NCBI GenBank assembly: GCA_963756115.1
Contig: CAVWMN010000010.1
Span: 682,001 to 746,000 of the forward strand
Source of the DNA: JTS-RE37 sp963756115
GTDB lineage: Bacteria; Bacteroidota; Bacteroidia; Flavobacteriales; Flavobacteriaceae
Direction: 5' to 3'
DNA length: 64,000 bases
The notes beneath the pieces were generated by a model that made no database searches, had not been told where the DNA came from, and saw only the letters and a program-made list of their open reading frames with translations. A program made the position numbers and the translations under genes. Positions 38,752-48,814 of this stretch are shown piece by piece (position 1 is the stretch's first letter; every line of letters starts with the position of its first letter).

Positions 38752-40167
38752 ATGAGTTCAGGAAAGACATTATTTGACAAGGTTTGGGATTCACATGTTG
38801 TCCGGAAGATCGCCAAGGGCCCGGATGTACTCTTTATAGACCGCCACCTGGTCCATGAAGTTACGAGTCCGGTTGCGTTTTTGGGACTTAAGAACCGGGG
38901 TATCCGGGTCCTTCACCCGGAGCGTACTTTCGCTACAGCGGACCACAATACCCCTACCCGGAATCAGCACCTGCCGGTAAAGGATCCCCTTTCGGCCAAT
39001 CAGTTGCGGGCCCTGGAGCAGAATGCTGCTGAACACAATATTCCCTACTGGGGACTGGGACACGAAAAAAATGGCATTGTCCATGTCATAGGTCCGGAAA
39101 ATGGAATTACACTGCCCGGCGCGACCATAGTTTGTGGTGACTCCCACACTTCCACACATGGTGCCTTCGGTGCGATCGCCTTTGGCATAGGCACGTCCGA
39201 AGTGGAAATGGTATTAGCTACCCAGTGTATTATGCAACCCAAGCCCAAGCGCATGCGCATCAACATACACGGAACCCTGAACCGGGCCGTTACGCCAAAG
39301 GATGTAGCCCTCTATATCATCTCCCGGTTAACTACTTCCGGGGCGACAGGGTACTTTGTGGAATATGCCGGGGAAGTATTCCGGAATATGAGTATGGAAG
39401 GCAGGATGACGGTATGCAACCTTAGTATTGAAATGGGTGCCCGGGGGGGCATTATTGCTCCTGACTCCAAAACATTTGAATATATAAAAGGAAGGGAATA
39501 TACGCCTAAAGGGGATGCCTGGGATCGGGCGATGGCCTATTGGAAAACACTTATCACTGATGAAAATGCCATTTTTGACAAGGAAATAACGTTTAATGGC
39601 GCCGATATTGAACCCATGATAACATATGGGACCAATCCAGGGATGGGGATGGGGATCTCCAACGACATACCGCTGGCTACATCAGTGGAAGGGGGCGTTG
39701 CAACGTATCAAAAGTCCCTTCAGTACATGGATTTCCATGAAGGGGACGCTATGTTGGGCAAACCCATCGATTTTGTATTCCTTGGCAGCTGTACCAATGG
39801 CAGGATAGAGGATTTCCGGGCATTTGCCTCCCTGGTGAAGGGGCGGAAGAAGGCCCCACACGTGACAGCCTGGCTGGTACCCGGTTCCCACCGGGTAGAA
39901 GAGGCTATCAAGGAAGAAGGAATCCTTCAGATCCTGGAAGATGCCGGTTTTGAACTTCGCGAGCCGGGCTGTTCTGCCTGCCTTGCCATGAATGACGATA
40001 AGGTGCCTGCAGGGAAATATGCCGTTAGTACCTCTAACCGGAACTTTGAAGGAAGGCAGGGGCCGGGGTCCAGGACACTGTTGGCGAGTCCTTTGGTTGC
40101 CGCTGCAGCCGCCGTAACCGGTAAAGTGACGGATCCCAGGGAATTAATGGAGGAAGTTCCGGCATAA
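38752..40167 (+). CDS. leuC: 3-isopropylmalate dehydratase large subunit
   Basis: The 471-residue aconitase-type subunit that converts 2-isopropylmalate to 3-isopropylmalate in leucine synthesis. Seen are FDKVWDSHVV at the N-terminus, GDSHTSTHGAFGAIAFGIGTSEVE, and the [4Fe-4S] cysteines in FLGSCTNGR and GCSACLAMN. It is the first gene of leuCDAB and is followed after 96 bases by leuD. Confidence 0.96.
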   Translation: MSSGKTLFDKVWDSHVVRKIAKGPDVLFIDRHLVHEVTSPVAFLGLKNRGIRVLHPERTFATADHNTPTRNQHLPVKDPLSANQLRALEQNAAEHNIPYWGLGHEKNGIVHVIGPENGITLPGATIVCGDSHTSTHGAFGAIAFGIGTSEVEMVLATQCIMQPKPKRMRINIHGTLNRAVTPKDVALYIISRLTTSGATGYFVEYAGEVFRNMSMEGRMTVCNLSIEMGARGGIIAPDSKTFEYIKGREYTPKGDAWDRAMAYWKTLITDENAIFDKEITFNGADIEPMITYGTNPGMGMGISNDIPLATSVEGGVATYQKSLQYMDFHEGDAMLGKPIDFVFLGSCTNGRIEDFRAFASLVKGRKKAPHVTAWLVPGSHRVEEAIKEEGILQILEDAGFELREPGCSACLAMNDDKVPAGKYAVSTSNRNFEGRQGPGSRTLLASPLVAAAAAVTGKVTDPRELMEEVPA

Positions 40168-40263
40168 ATTCAGACAGGAGGCAGCATTGAAGATGCCTGG
40201 ATGGAAAGACACTGTCCGCCTTGCCTTCAACAGATAACGTATACAGAATATAAACACGATATA

Positions 40264-40860
40264 ATGGCTTACGACAAATTCAATCAATTGATAAGCACCG
40301 CGGTGCCGTTACCAATTGAAAATGTAGATACCGATCAGATCATCCCAGCCCGCTTTCTCAAAGCAACAGAACGAACCGGGTTCGGGGACAACCTTTTCCG
40401 GGATTGGCGATACAATCCGGACGATTCGCCCAAAGAACATTTTGTCCTCAACAATCCTATCTACTCCGGTAAAATCTTGGTGGGCGGCAAAAATTTTGGT
40501 TCCGGTTCTTCCCGGGAACATGCGGCCTGGGCTATCTATGATTATGGGTTCAGGGCGGTTGTGTCAAGCTTCTTTGCCGATATCTTCCGAAACAACTGCC
40601 TCAATATCGGGGTATTGCCCGTACAGGTCAGTGCTGCCTTCCTCCAGAAAATCTTTGTAGCTATTGAGGCCGATCCGCATACAGAACTAAAAATAAGCCT
40701 GCCGGACCAATCCATTACCATCCTGGCAACAGGGGAACAGGAACACTTTGATATCAATGACTACAAAAAGGAAAATATGCTGAATGGCTTTGACGACATT
40801 GATTATCTATTGCGAATGAAGGGCGAAATCAGTAATTTTTCCGAAAATATCCCGATCTGA
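40264..40860 (+). CDS. leuD: 3-isopropylmalate dehydratase small subunit
   Basis: A 198-residue swivel-domain partner of LeuC. The motifs PLPIENVDTDQIIPARFL and GKNFGSGSSREHAAWAI, which bind substrate, are intact. The start at 40264 gives the standard N-terminus; an in-frame upstream Met (40201) adds 21 residues absent from the family. Confidence 0.95.
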   Translation: MAYDKFNQLISTAVPLPIENVDTDQIIPARFLKATERTGFGDNLFRDWRYNPDDSPKEHFVLNNPIYSGKILVGGKNFGSGSSREHAAWAIYDYGFRAVVSSFFADIFRNNCLNIGVLPVQVSAAFLQKIFVAIEADPHTELKISLPDQSITILATGEQEHFDINDYKKENMLNGFDDIDYLLRMKGEISNFSENIPI

Positions 40861-40950
40861 AAACCAGGGATCCAGGGATCTCAATGGAAGACAGGAATGT
40901 AACCCAAACTTTTGTGAAATTGCGAGAACCCCCAAGTGAAGGGGCATAAG

Positions 40951-42468
40951 ATGAAAAAGAGAAAGATCGAAATAATGGATACCACCCTCCGGGATGGGGA
41001 ACAGACCTCCGGGGTATCCTTTTCTTCTGTAGAAAAACTTACCCTGGCCAAACTTTTGCTGGAGGAGCTTAAGGTTGACCGGATCGAGGTGGCATCGGCA
41101 AGAGTATCGGAGGGGGAATTACAGTCGGTAAAACTGATCATGGAATGGGCGGAGTCGGCTGGGTATTCCAGGCAGGTGGAAGTCCTGACATTTGTTGATA
41201 ACGGCCTCTCCCTGCACTGGATGGAACAATCAGGCGCCAGGGTTCAAAACCTCCTGACGAAAGGTTCACTGAACCACCTTACCCACCAGTTGAAAAAAAC
41301 ACCTGCCCAGCATTTCAAGGAAATCGAAAAAGTTATTGCAGCAGCGGGGGAAAAGGGCATCACCACCAATGTATACCTGGAGGACTGGAGCAATGGAATG
41401 CGCAATTCCCCGGAATATGTCTGGGAATTCCTGGACTTCCTTGTAACTCAGCCGTTGAAAAGGATATTACTGCCCGATACCCTGGGGATCCTCACCCACA
41501 TGGAGGCTTTTTCCTTTATAGACCAGACGATCAAAAGATATCCGGAAACGCATTTTGATTTCCATGGCCATAACGACTATGACCTGAGTGTAGCCAACGT
41601 AATGGAAGCCCTTAAAGCCGGTTGCCACGGGTTACACCTTACCGTCAATGGTATGGGCGAAAGGGCAGGTAACGCGCCGCTGGCCAGCGTTGTGGCTGTG
41701 ATCAATGATTTTATGCCCCAGATTGCGATCGGGGTAAATGAGTCATCACTCTATAAAGTCAGCAAACTTGTATCCGCATTTACCGGGTTTGGCATTCCTG
41801 CTAACAAGCCTATCGTAGGGGATAATGTATTTACACAAACAGCAGGTATTCATGCTGATGGAGATAATAAAAGAAACCTTTACTTTAATGATCTTTTGCC
41901 AGAGAGATTCGGGCGGAAACGCCGGTATGCCCTCGGTAAGACCTCCGGGAAGGCGAATATTCAAAAGAACCTCCAGGAACTGGGCCTTACCCTTAAGGAA
42001 GATGAACTGAAAAAAGTAACCCAACGGATCATTGAGCTCGGAGACAAAAAGGAGAAGGTAACCCGGGAAGACCTCCCGTATATTATTTCGGATGTGCTGG
42101 ACAGTGAAGCGTATCAGCAGCGGGTTTTTGTCAAATCCTATGTGCTCACCCACAGCAAGGGATTAAAACCTTCCACCACTGTATCTGTAGAGATCGATGG
42201 GGTGTGCCATGAGGAGAATGCCCAGGGAGACGGGCAATTTGATGCATTTATGAATGCCCTTAGAAAGGTGTATAAATCCAAAAAAATGCAGCTTCCCAAT
42301 CTTATTGACTATGCAGTAAGGATCCCGCCCGGAAGTAATTCCGATGCCCTGTGTGAAACCATTATCACCTGGCAAAACCAGGGGAAGGACTTCACTACCC
42401 GGGGTCTGGATTGTGACCAGACTGTTTCGGCTATAAAAGCCACGGAAAAAATGCTGAATATTATTTAA
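40951..42468 (+). CDS. leuA: 2-isopropylmalate synthase-type enzyme with C-terminal regulatory domain
   Basis: A 505-residue DRE-TIM metallolyase that condenses acetyl-CoA with a 2-oxo acid, in leucine synthesis 2-ketoisovalerate. The opening IMDTTLRDGEQTSGVSF, the metal-binding HFDFHGHNDYDLSVAN and the NGMGERAGNAPL motif are intact. The C-terminal 130 residues resemble the LeuA allosteric domain that senses leucine. The start at 40951 (MKKRKIEIMDTTLRDGEQ) is preferred over a GTG at 40936. A citramalate synthase role cannot be excluded, but the position between leuD and leuB favours LeuA. Confidence 0.82.
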   Translation: MKKRKIEIMDTTLRDGEQTSGVSFSSVEKLTLAKLLLEELKVDRIEVASARVSEGELQSVKLIMEWAESAGYSRQVEVLTFVDNGLSLHWMEQSGARVQNLLTKGSLNHLTHQLKKTPAQHFKEIEKVIAAAGEKGITTNVYLEDWSNGMRNSPEYVWEFLDFLVTQPLKRILLPDTLGILTHMEAFSFIDQTIKRYPETHFDFHGHNDYDLSVANVMEALKAGCHGLHLTVNGMGERAGNAPLASVVAVINDFMPQIAIGVNESSLYKVSKLVSAFTGFGIPANKPIVGDNVFTQTAGIHADGDNKRNLYFNDLLPERFGRKRRYALGKTSGKANIQKNLQELGLTLKEDELKKVTQRIIELGDKKEKVTREDLPYIISDVLDSEAYQQRVFVKSYVLTHSKGLKPSTTVSVEIDGVCHEENAQGDGQFDAFMNALRKVYKSKKMQLPNLIDYAVRIPPGSNSDALCETIITWQNQGKDFTTRGLDCDQTVSAIKATEKMLNII

Positions 42469-42542
42469 ATTCACTGAATATCGTGAGAACACCAATCTCC
42501 GGGTAATACATGAGTGTTAACCGGTAAAATCTAAACCAAAAA

Positions 42543-43598
42543 ATGAAATTAACAATAGCATTATTAGCCGGTGACGGGATCGGCCCGGAAGTTATTGCAC
42601 AGGCCGTAAAGGTGTGTGAAGCGATTGCACTGAAATACAATCATGAACTACACTGGAAACCTGCCCTTACCGGGGCAGCTGCCATCGATGCAGTAGGTGA
42701 GCCCTACCCGGATGCTACCCATGAAATCTGCCTCGCTTCTGATGCGGTGTTATTCGGGGCCATAGGTCATCCCAAATACGACAATGATCCTTCAGCTACC
42801 GTGAGGCCCGAGCAGGGGTTGCTTAAAATGCGGCAAAAACTTGGATTATTCGCCAATGTAAGGCCCACTTTTACCTTTGATTCCCTCATTGACAAATCGC
42901 CTTTAAAGCGGGAGCGGATTGAGGGGACCAACCTGGTTTTCCTGCGGGAACTGACAAGTGGAATCTATTTTGGCAAAAGGGGACGGGAAGATAATGGAAA
43001 TACCGCTTATGACACCTGTACCTATACCCGGGAGGAGGTTCAGCGGTTGGCGAAGTTAGGATTTGAAATGGCCATGAAACGCTCTAAAAAACTTTGTTGT
43101 GTGGATAAAGCCAATGTACTGGAAACGTCCAGGCTATGGCGGGAAACAGTACAGGCAATGGCCAGGGATTATCCGGAGGTTGCCGTGACCTATGAATTTG
43201 TGGATGCAGTGGCCATGCGGCTGGTGCAGTGGCCAAAGGAATATGATGTATTGATAACTGAGAACCTTTTTGGTGATATCCTTACCGATGAAGCTTCCGT
43301 TATCTCCGGATCCATGGGGTTGATGCCTTCGGCCTCCCTTGGTGAGCGGATCAAATTATATGAGCCCATTCACGGCTCCTATCCCCAGGCGGCCGGCAAG
43401 GATATCGCCAACCCGCTCGCTACGGTATTATCAGCGGCCATGCTCTTTGATGGTTTCGGACTGGAAAATGAGGCAGGGGCCATCCGCCAGGCGGTAAATG
43501 CTTCACTGGAAGCAGGGGTTATCACCGAAGACCTGGCAGATGGGGCCAAAGCATACAAAACAAGCGAAGTGGGTGATTGGCTGGCGGCCCAAATTTGA
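42543..43598 (+). CDS. leuB: 3-isopropylmalate dehydrogenase
   Basis: The 351-residue NAD-dependent decarboxylating dehydrogenase that makes 2-ketoisocaproate. The N-terminal IALLAGDGIGPEV, the substrate-binding LFANVRPTFTF and LTSGIYFGKRG, and the NAD site EPIHGSYPQAAGKDIANPLA are present. Last gene of the leu operon. Confidence 0.95.
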   Translation: MKLTIALLAGDGIGPEVIAQAVKVCEAIALKYNHELHWKPALTGAAAIDAVGEPYPDATHEICLASDAVLFGAIGHPKYDNDPSATVRPEQGLLKMRQKLGLFANVRPTFTFDSLIDKSPLKRERIEGTNLVFLRELTSGIYFGKRGREDNGNTAYDTCTYTREEVQRLAKLGFEMAMKRSKKLCCVDKANVLETSRLWRETVQAMARDYPEVAVTYEFVDAVAMRLVQWPKEYDVLITENLFGDILTDEASVISGSMGLMPSASLGERIKLYEPIHGSYPQAAGKDIANPLATVLSAAMLFDGFGLENEAGAIRQAVNASLEAGVITEDLADGAKAYKTSEVGDWLAAQI

Positions 43599-43664
43599 TT
43601 TGATTCCGGCAGCCGCCCAGCTTCAGACAGCCTTGCAAAAGTCCCCTGCGGCCTTATTTCTGTG

Positions 43665-44879
43665 TCAGGTCGTGGAATTGCCGCCGGAAATGGCCAGTTG
43701 CCGCCATTTGCCGTCCTGGTACCTTTTGAGAAGTATCAGGAGGAGAGACAGCATCACACCGGTTCCGGCCAGGATAGCACCCACGAGGCCGGCCGCCGTA
43801 TAACCCAGCCCATACGCGATTGGGATACCTGCAAGGTATGCCCCTAATGCATTTCCGAGGTTAAAAGCACTTTGGTTGAGGGAAGAGCCCAACATCTCCG
43901 ATCCTTTGGACGCCTGGATGATGGCCATTTGCAGCGGTGTGGAAACGCTGAAGGCGGTCATCCCTATCAGGAAGGTTAGTCCAAGGACGGCAGAAGGTGT
44001 ATAAGCCAGCCAGGTATTTAACAGCAACAACACTACCATTGCTGTAAGACTGATGGCAACGGCTCTCAATGGTTTGAATATTTCTGCCATTTTTGCACCT
44101 ACAAAATTACCCGCTACCATTCCCAGTCCGGCAATGATCATGGCATAACCGATCACATTCTCAGGAAATCCGGCTACTTCATGGACCAGGGGCGCTATAA
44201 AACTATACCAGGCGAAAAACCCACCTGTACCGATCGTAGTGAGGGCAATAAGCGTCCATAATTCCATATTTTTCAAGCCTTTTGGTTTAACGGCATTAGC
44301 AGATGGCTGCTCAATAACCAGTTTTGGCATCCAGAAATAGATACTGAGTAAGGCGAGGAAACCGGAAACCCCTACCATCAGGAAGGACGCAGACCATGCA
44401 TAGGAATGGCCGATATACGTTCCAACGGGCACTCCAATGACATTTGCAATGGTAAGGCCTGTAAACATGATGGCTATTGCCTGGGCCGATTTCCCTTCTT
44501 TGGCGAGTTTCCCGGCGATTACTGCACCAATACCGAAAAAGGCCCCATGCGGCAGCCCAGATAACAACCGGTAGAGCAATAAGGTACTGTAACTTGTTGC
44601 AAAAGCGGAAAGCGTATTGAATATGGTGAACCATATCATCAGATAAAGCAGGGACCTGTTTGCATCCCACCGTTTCGCTATTTGGGTAAATAGCGGGGCT
44701 CCGATAACTACTCCCAGGGCATAGGCGGCTATGAAGTGGCTGGCTTTGGGGATGCTTATTCCCATTGAAAGCGCTACATCCGGCAATATGCCCATAATAA
44801 CAAACTCCGTCAGTCCAATTCCAAAACCTCCAATTGCCAGGGATATTAATGCTTTCTTATTATATTTTCCCGTGTTCAT
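43665..44879 (-). CDS. MFS transporter (AraJ/sugar-efflux-like)
   Basis: A 404-residue transporter with twelve predicted transmembrane helices. The sequence between helices 2 and 3 (FTQIAKRWDANRSLL) and the TM4-5 GLPHGAFFGIGAVIAGKLAKEGK segment are typical of the DHA1/AraJ group that exports sugars, drugs or amino acids. The substrate is unknown. It lies between the ends of the leu and ilv operons and has its own promoter-like element. Confidence 0.87.
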   Translation of the reverse strand: MNTGKYNKKALISLAIGGFGIGLTEFVIMGILPDVALSMGISIPKASHFIAAYALGVVIGAPLFTQIAKRWDANRSLLYLMIWFTIFNTLSAFATSYSTLLLYRLLSGLPHGAFFGIGAVIAGKLAKEGKSAQAIAIMFTGLTIANVIGVPVGTYIGHSYAWSASFLMVGVSGFLALLSIYFWMPKLVIEQPSANAVKPKGLKNMELWTLIALTTIGTGGFFAWYSFIAPLVHEVAGFPENVIGYAMIIAGLGMVAGNFVGAKMAEIFKPLRAVAISLTAMVVLLLLNTWLAYTPSAVLGLTFLIGMTAFSVSTPLQMAIIQASKGSEMLGSSLNQSAFNLGNALGAYLAGIPIAYGLGYTAAGLVGAILAGTGVMLSLLLILLKRYQDGKWRQLAISGGNSTT

Positions 44880-44920
44880 GATTTTTATTTAAAGGCAATT
44901 TCTTGCCATCATTTCAGGAA

Positions 44921-44928
44921 CAAAGGTA
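44921..44928 (-). promoter_or_regulatory. Putative -7 element for the MFS transporter
   Basis: On the minus strand TACCTTTG matches TAnnTTTG and lies 42 bases before the ATG. It is the same octamer as upstream of uvrA. Confidence 0.45.
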
Positions 44929-44979
44929 CCGTGATGCCGGGTGTAAATGCTTTACGCGATTATCCAGTTTCTATGGAAT

Positions 44980-45020
44980 ATTACCCTGTTTAAGGCTTTA
45001 TTAAGCCCCCAGAGGGTAAT
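44980..45020. other. Nested inverted repeat downstream of the ilv-gapN operon
   Basis: Outer perfect 8-bp arms ATTACCCT/AGGGTAAT enclose an inner GGCTT-TATT-AAGCC hairpin. Neither strand has a T run after it, so it is not a standard terminator. It could be an RNA processing structure or part of a small transcript. Confidence 0.4.
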
Positions 45021-45106
45021 AAGGCCTATAGCCCTTCCCGGAAAATGAAGGTATACATGGTGCGTGGTCCCAAAGTTACATCAGCTAACCTTTACGACCG
45101 GCGCTA

Positions 45107-46699
45107 TCAGAGGATATAATCCGTGCTGATAAAATTGGAAAGTTTGGTCTCCAGGAGTTCCCGCACGGTTTGGGTATTAAGATCATTGTCCTTAAAGGCT
45201 ACAAAGGTCCTTACGGAGAAAGAACGCAATGCATCGTGCACACTCAGTGTGGATTGCGCAGAATCTTTCCGGCCGGTAAAGGGATAAACATCCGGACCAC
45301 GCTGGCAGGAACTATTCAGGTTTACACGGCAGACCAGGTTTACCAGGGTGTCTATTAAAGGTGCCAGGGCGTAGACATCCTTTCCAAACAGGCTCACCTG
45401 CTGCCCGTAGTTACTTGCTGCCATATCATCGAGGGGTTCTGAGATATCCTTAAAGGTCAGCACCGGGATAACAGGCCCGAATTGTTCTTCCTGGTATACC
45501 CGCATTTCCTTGGTAACAGGGTAAAGCACTGCAGGCCAGATATAGTTTTCACTTCGCTCCCCCCCTTTTTTGTTCAGTATTTCAGCGCCTTTTTCAAGGG
45601 CATCATCCAGGAGTTCCTGGATATAATCTGGTTTTGAGGGTTCGGGGAGGGGTGTTAGCTGCACCCCTTCTTCCCAGGGATTGCCAAATTTCAGGCTGTC
45701 TACCCGTTCAGAAAACCGCCTGTTAAATTCCGTGACAATATCCTCGTGCACATAGATGACCTTTAAGGCGGTGCACCGCTGGCCATTAAACGATAAGGTT
45801 CCGGCAATGCATTCGTCAATGGTGAGGTCCATATCAGCATCAGGAAGGATAATTGCAGGGTTCTTGGCTTCGAGGCCCAGAACGAGCCGCAGCCGGTTGC
45901 TTTTTGGATGTTGTTCCTGCAGGGCATTGGCCGACCTGCTGTTACCGATCAAAGCCAGGACATCAATTTTACCAGTTTTCATGATAGGCGCTGCCACTAC
46001 CCTGCCCCTTCCGAAAAGGATATTGACCACTCCTTTGGGGAAACTGCTCTGAAATGCCTCCATCAAAAAGCTTATCAGCAACACCCCGTGTTTGGCAGGT
46101 TTAAATATCGTGGTGTTACCCATGATTATTGCCGGGATCAGCAGGGCAAAGGTTTCATTAAGCGGGTAATTATACGGGCCAAGGCAAAGGACTACGCCCA
46201 ACGGACCCCTCCGTATGTGTGCATAAACCCCATCATGCTTCTGGAATTTGGCCGAATTTCGATCGAGTTGTTTATAATCTTCGATCGTATCGTAAATATA
46301 TTCCACGGTACGGTCAAATTCCTTCCGGGAATCTGCCAGGGTCTTACCGATCTCCCACATCAGCATTTTTACAACAGGCTCCCTGTAGGTTTCCATTTGC
46401 TTTACAAACTTCTCCATACATTCTATACGGTCCGCCACCTTCATAGTCGGCCAAATGCCCTGCCCCTGATCATAGGCTTCCACAGCGGCTTCCATCGCTT
46501 CCAGGGCAGCTATTTCATCCATATCAGGGATGCTTCCCAGGAGGGTGGGTTCATATGCTGCAGCCGTGGATATGGAGGAATATACTTCAGTAAAGTTTCC
46601 CTGCCATTTTCTTAATTCCCCGTTGACCAGGTATTTTTCCTGGTGGATAGGTTCAAGTATTGTAAATTCGGCGGGTATCGCTATTCCTGTGGCACTCAT
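45107..46699 (-). CDS. gapN: NADP-dependent glyceraldehyde-3-phosphate dehydrogenase (GapN-type ALDH)
   Basis: A 530-residue aldehyde dehydrogenase of the non-phosphorylating GAPDH group, which oxidises glyceraldehyde-3-phosphate directly to 3-phosphoglycerate while making NADPH. The catalytic Cys is in FNGQRCTALK, the general base Glu in the GLEAKNPAIILPDADM segment, and the cofactor segment LGPYNYPLNETFALLIPA is intact. It is 31 bases downstream of ilvC and so closes the ilv operon. NADPH made here could serve IlvC. Another aldehyde substrate is possible. Confidence 0.82.
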   Translation of the reverse strand: MSATGIAIPAEFTILEPIHQEKYLVNGELRKWQGNFTEVYSSISTAAAYEPTLLGSIPDMDEIAALEAMEAAVEAYDQGQGIWPTMKVADRIECMEKFVKQMETYREPVVKMLMWEIGKTLADSRKEFDRTVEYIYDTIEDYKQLDRNSAKFQKHDGVYAHIRRGPLGVVLCLGPYNYPLNETFALLIPAIIMGNTTIFKPAKHGVLLISFLMEAFQSSFPKGVVNILFGRGRVVAAPIMKTGKIDVLALIGNSRSANALQEQHPKSNRLRLVLGLEAKNPAIILPDADMDLTIDECIAGTLSFNGQRCTALKVIYVHEDIVTEFNRRFSERVDSLKFGNPWEEGVQLTPLPEPSKPDYIQELLDDALEKGAEILNKKGGERSENYIWPAVLYPVTKEMRVYQEEQFGPVIPVLTFKDISEPLDDMAASNYGQQVSLFGKDVYALAPLIDTLVNLVCRVNLNSSCQRGPDVYPFTGRKDSAQSTLSVHDALRSFSVRTFVAFKDNDLNTQTVRELLETKLSNFISTDYIL

Positions 46700-46730
46700 A
46701 TTCCTGGATATTTAGTGATTAGATGGTATG

Positions 46731-48206
46731 CTACACAATGGGTTTCATAGCGGTCATGGATGCCCTTAACCTGGATCCCACCACTTCTACCGGATGTTCC
46801 CTCAATGCTTTGTTGACGGCTATCAGCCGGGCGTTATCCACATTGGTGTCCTTATCCTCTCCAAAGTGCTTACCGATTACATCCGTATCAATTTTTTTCA
46901 TAAAATCGGCAAGAAGCGGTTTGCACGCATGGTCAAACAGGTAGCAGCCATATTCTGCGGTATCTGAGATGACACGGTTCATTTCAAACAGTTTTTTCCT
47001 GGCTATGGTATTGGCGATCAGGGGCGTTTCATGCAGGGATTCATAATAGGCAGATTCCCCGATGATCCCGGATGCTGTCATTGACTCATAGGCCAGTTCC
47101 ACCCCGGCCCGGACGAAGGCAACCATCAGCACCCCGTGATCATAGTATTCCTGTTCGGAAATTTTTGTATCCCCGGCCGGTGTTTTTTCAAAGGCAGTCT
47201 CCCCGGTTGCAGCACGCCAGGTGAGGAGATTTTTATCGTTATTAGCCCAATCTTCCATCATGGTCCTTGAAAAATGGCCGCTCATAATATCGTCCATATG
47301 CTTTTCGAAAAGGGGTCGCATTATATCTTTCAAAGTCTCCGATAGCTCAAAGGCTTTTATTTTCGCCGGGTTGGAGAGGCGGTCCATCATATTGGTAATA
47401 CCACCATATTTCAGGCCTTCCGTCACGGTCTCCCAGCCATACTGTATCAGCCTGGAGGCATACCCTGGATCGATCCCTTTTTCCAGCATTTTATCAAAAC
47501 ACAGGATGGATCCGGTTTGCAAAAGCCCGCACAGGATGGTCTGTTCCCCCATAAGGTCAGATTTGACCTCTGCTACAAAAGATGATTCCAGGACCCCTGC
47601 TTTATGGCCGCCGGTTGCGACTGCATATGCCTTCGCCTGTTCCAATCCTTTGCCCTCCGGATCATTATCAGGATGAACCGCGATAAGGGTAGGCACTCCA
47701 AAACCGCGTTTATATTCTTCCCGTACTTCAGACCCCGGGCATTTTGGTGCCACCATGATCACTGTAATATCCTCCCGTATCTGCATCCCCTCCTCCACGA
47801 TGTTAAAGCCATGCGAATAGGAAAGGGTGGCTCCTTTTTTCATCAGGGGCATAATATTTTTAATAACACTGGTATGCTGTTTGTCCGGGGTGAGGTTTAT
47901 AACCAGGTCCGCGGTCGGTATCAAATCTTCATATGTGCCTACCGTAAATCCATTTTCCGCAGCATTTTTATAAGACTGACGTTTTTCCCTGATCGCGGCC
48001 TCCCTAAGTGCATAGGAGATGTCCAGGCCGGAGTCGCGCATATTGAGGCCCTGGTTCAATCCCTGAGCACCACAGCCAACTATGACGATCTTTTTTCCTT
48101 TTAACGCTGTTACACCATCCGAAAATTCATGTGATTCCATAAACCGGCATTTTCCCAATTGCGTCAGTTGGTCCCGTAAGGATAGAGTGTTAAAGTAATT
48201 TGCCAT
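46731..48206 (-). CDS. ilvC: Ketol-acid reductoisomerase, class II
   Basis: A 491-residue NADPH-dependent enzyme that isomerises and reduces 2-acetolactate or 2-aceto-2-hydroxybutyrate. The Rossmann motif VGCGAQGLNQGLNMRDSG, the LTPDKQH segment and the duplicated knotted C-terminal domain (long class II, as in E. coli) are seen; catalytic acidic residues sit in the SDLMGEQTILCG region. It follows ilvN by 27 bases. Confidence 0.95.
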   Translation of the reverse strand: MANYFNTLSLRDQLTQLGKCRFMESHEFSDGVTALKGKKIVIVGCGAQGLNQGLNMRDSGLDISYALREAAIREKRQSYKNAAENGFTVGTYEDLIPTADLVINLTPDKQHTSVIKNIMPLMKKGATLSYSHGFNIVEEGMQIREDITVIMVAPKCPGSEVREEYKRGFGVPTLIAVHPDNDPEGKGLEQAKAYAVATGGHKAGVLESSFVAEVKSDLMGEQTILCGLLQTGSILCFDKMLEKGIDPGYASRLIQYGWETVTEGLKYGGITNMMDRLSNPAKIKAFELSETLKDIMRPLFEKHMDDIMSGHFSRTMMEDWANNDKNLLTWRAATGETAFEKTPAGDTKISEQEYYDHGVLMVAFVRAGVELAYESMTASGIIGESAYYESLHETPLIANTIARKKLFEMNRVISDTAEYGCYLFDHACKPLLADFMKKIDTDVIGKHFGEDKDTNVDNARLIAVNKALREHPVEVVGSRLRASMTAMKPIV

Positions 48207-48233
48207 TTTAATTCGTTATATTTTTAAGGTTAG

Positions 48234-48761
48234 TTAACTTGTTCTAAATTTTTCCAATAAAGCGGTGATCTGCATTTTATCCTTGCTGACCGCGATCCTC
48301 CCCGAACGGACGAACTGCATAATACCATAAGGTTTCAGTTGCTGATGCATCTCATCGATTTCACCCCGCCTGCCCGTTTTGGCAATAACAAAATACTCCC
48401 GTGATACCGTAACGATCTGGGCATTGTTTTCCTTTATAATGTTTTGTATCTGGCGTTCGTCAAAAAGAAGGTTGGAGGCGATCTTGAACAGGGCAGATTC
48501 CTGATAGATGGTCTCTTCGTCTGTATGGTAAAATGCTTTTATCACTTCGATCTGCTTTTCTATTTGCTGAACGATCTTTCGCGTCCAATCTTCAGACGTG
48601 AAGACCACAACCGTAAACTTTGAAACCCCCTCTATTTCTGATTTAGAGACATTTAAGCTTTCTATATTAATGTGTCTCTTTAAGAATATCCCGGATATAC
48701 GGTTAAGGAGTCCCACATTATTTTCGGAATAAACCGAGATGGTGAACCATTTATTTTCCAT
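48234..48761 (-). CDS. ilvN: Acetolactate synthase small subunit
   Basis: A 175-residue regulatory subunit. The N-terminal ACT domain (FTISVYSENNVGLLNRISGIFLKRHINIESLNV) senses valine in relatives, followed by the IlvH-type C-terminal domain. The start at 48761 (MENKWF) is preferred over an upstream in-frame Met at 48788. It is separated from ilvB by a methyltransferase gene. Confidence 0.93.
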   Translation of the reverse strand: MENKWFTISVYSENNVGLLNRISGIFLKRHINIESLNVSKSEIEGVSKFTVVVFTSEDWTRKIVQQIEKQIEVIKAFYHTDEETIYQESALFKIASNLLFDERQIQNIIKENNAQIVTVSREYFVIAKTGRRGEIDEMHQQLKPYGIMQFVRSGRIAVSKDKMQITALLEKFRTS

Positions 48762-48814
48762 ACTATAGAGTCTTCCCGCCAGCCCCATATTCCGGCCACC
48801 GGATTGTTTTTAGA

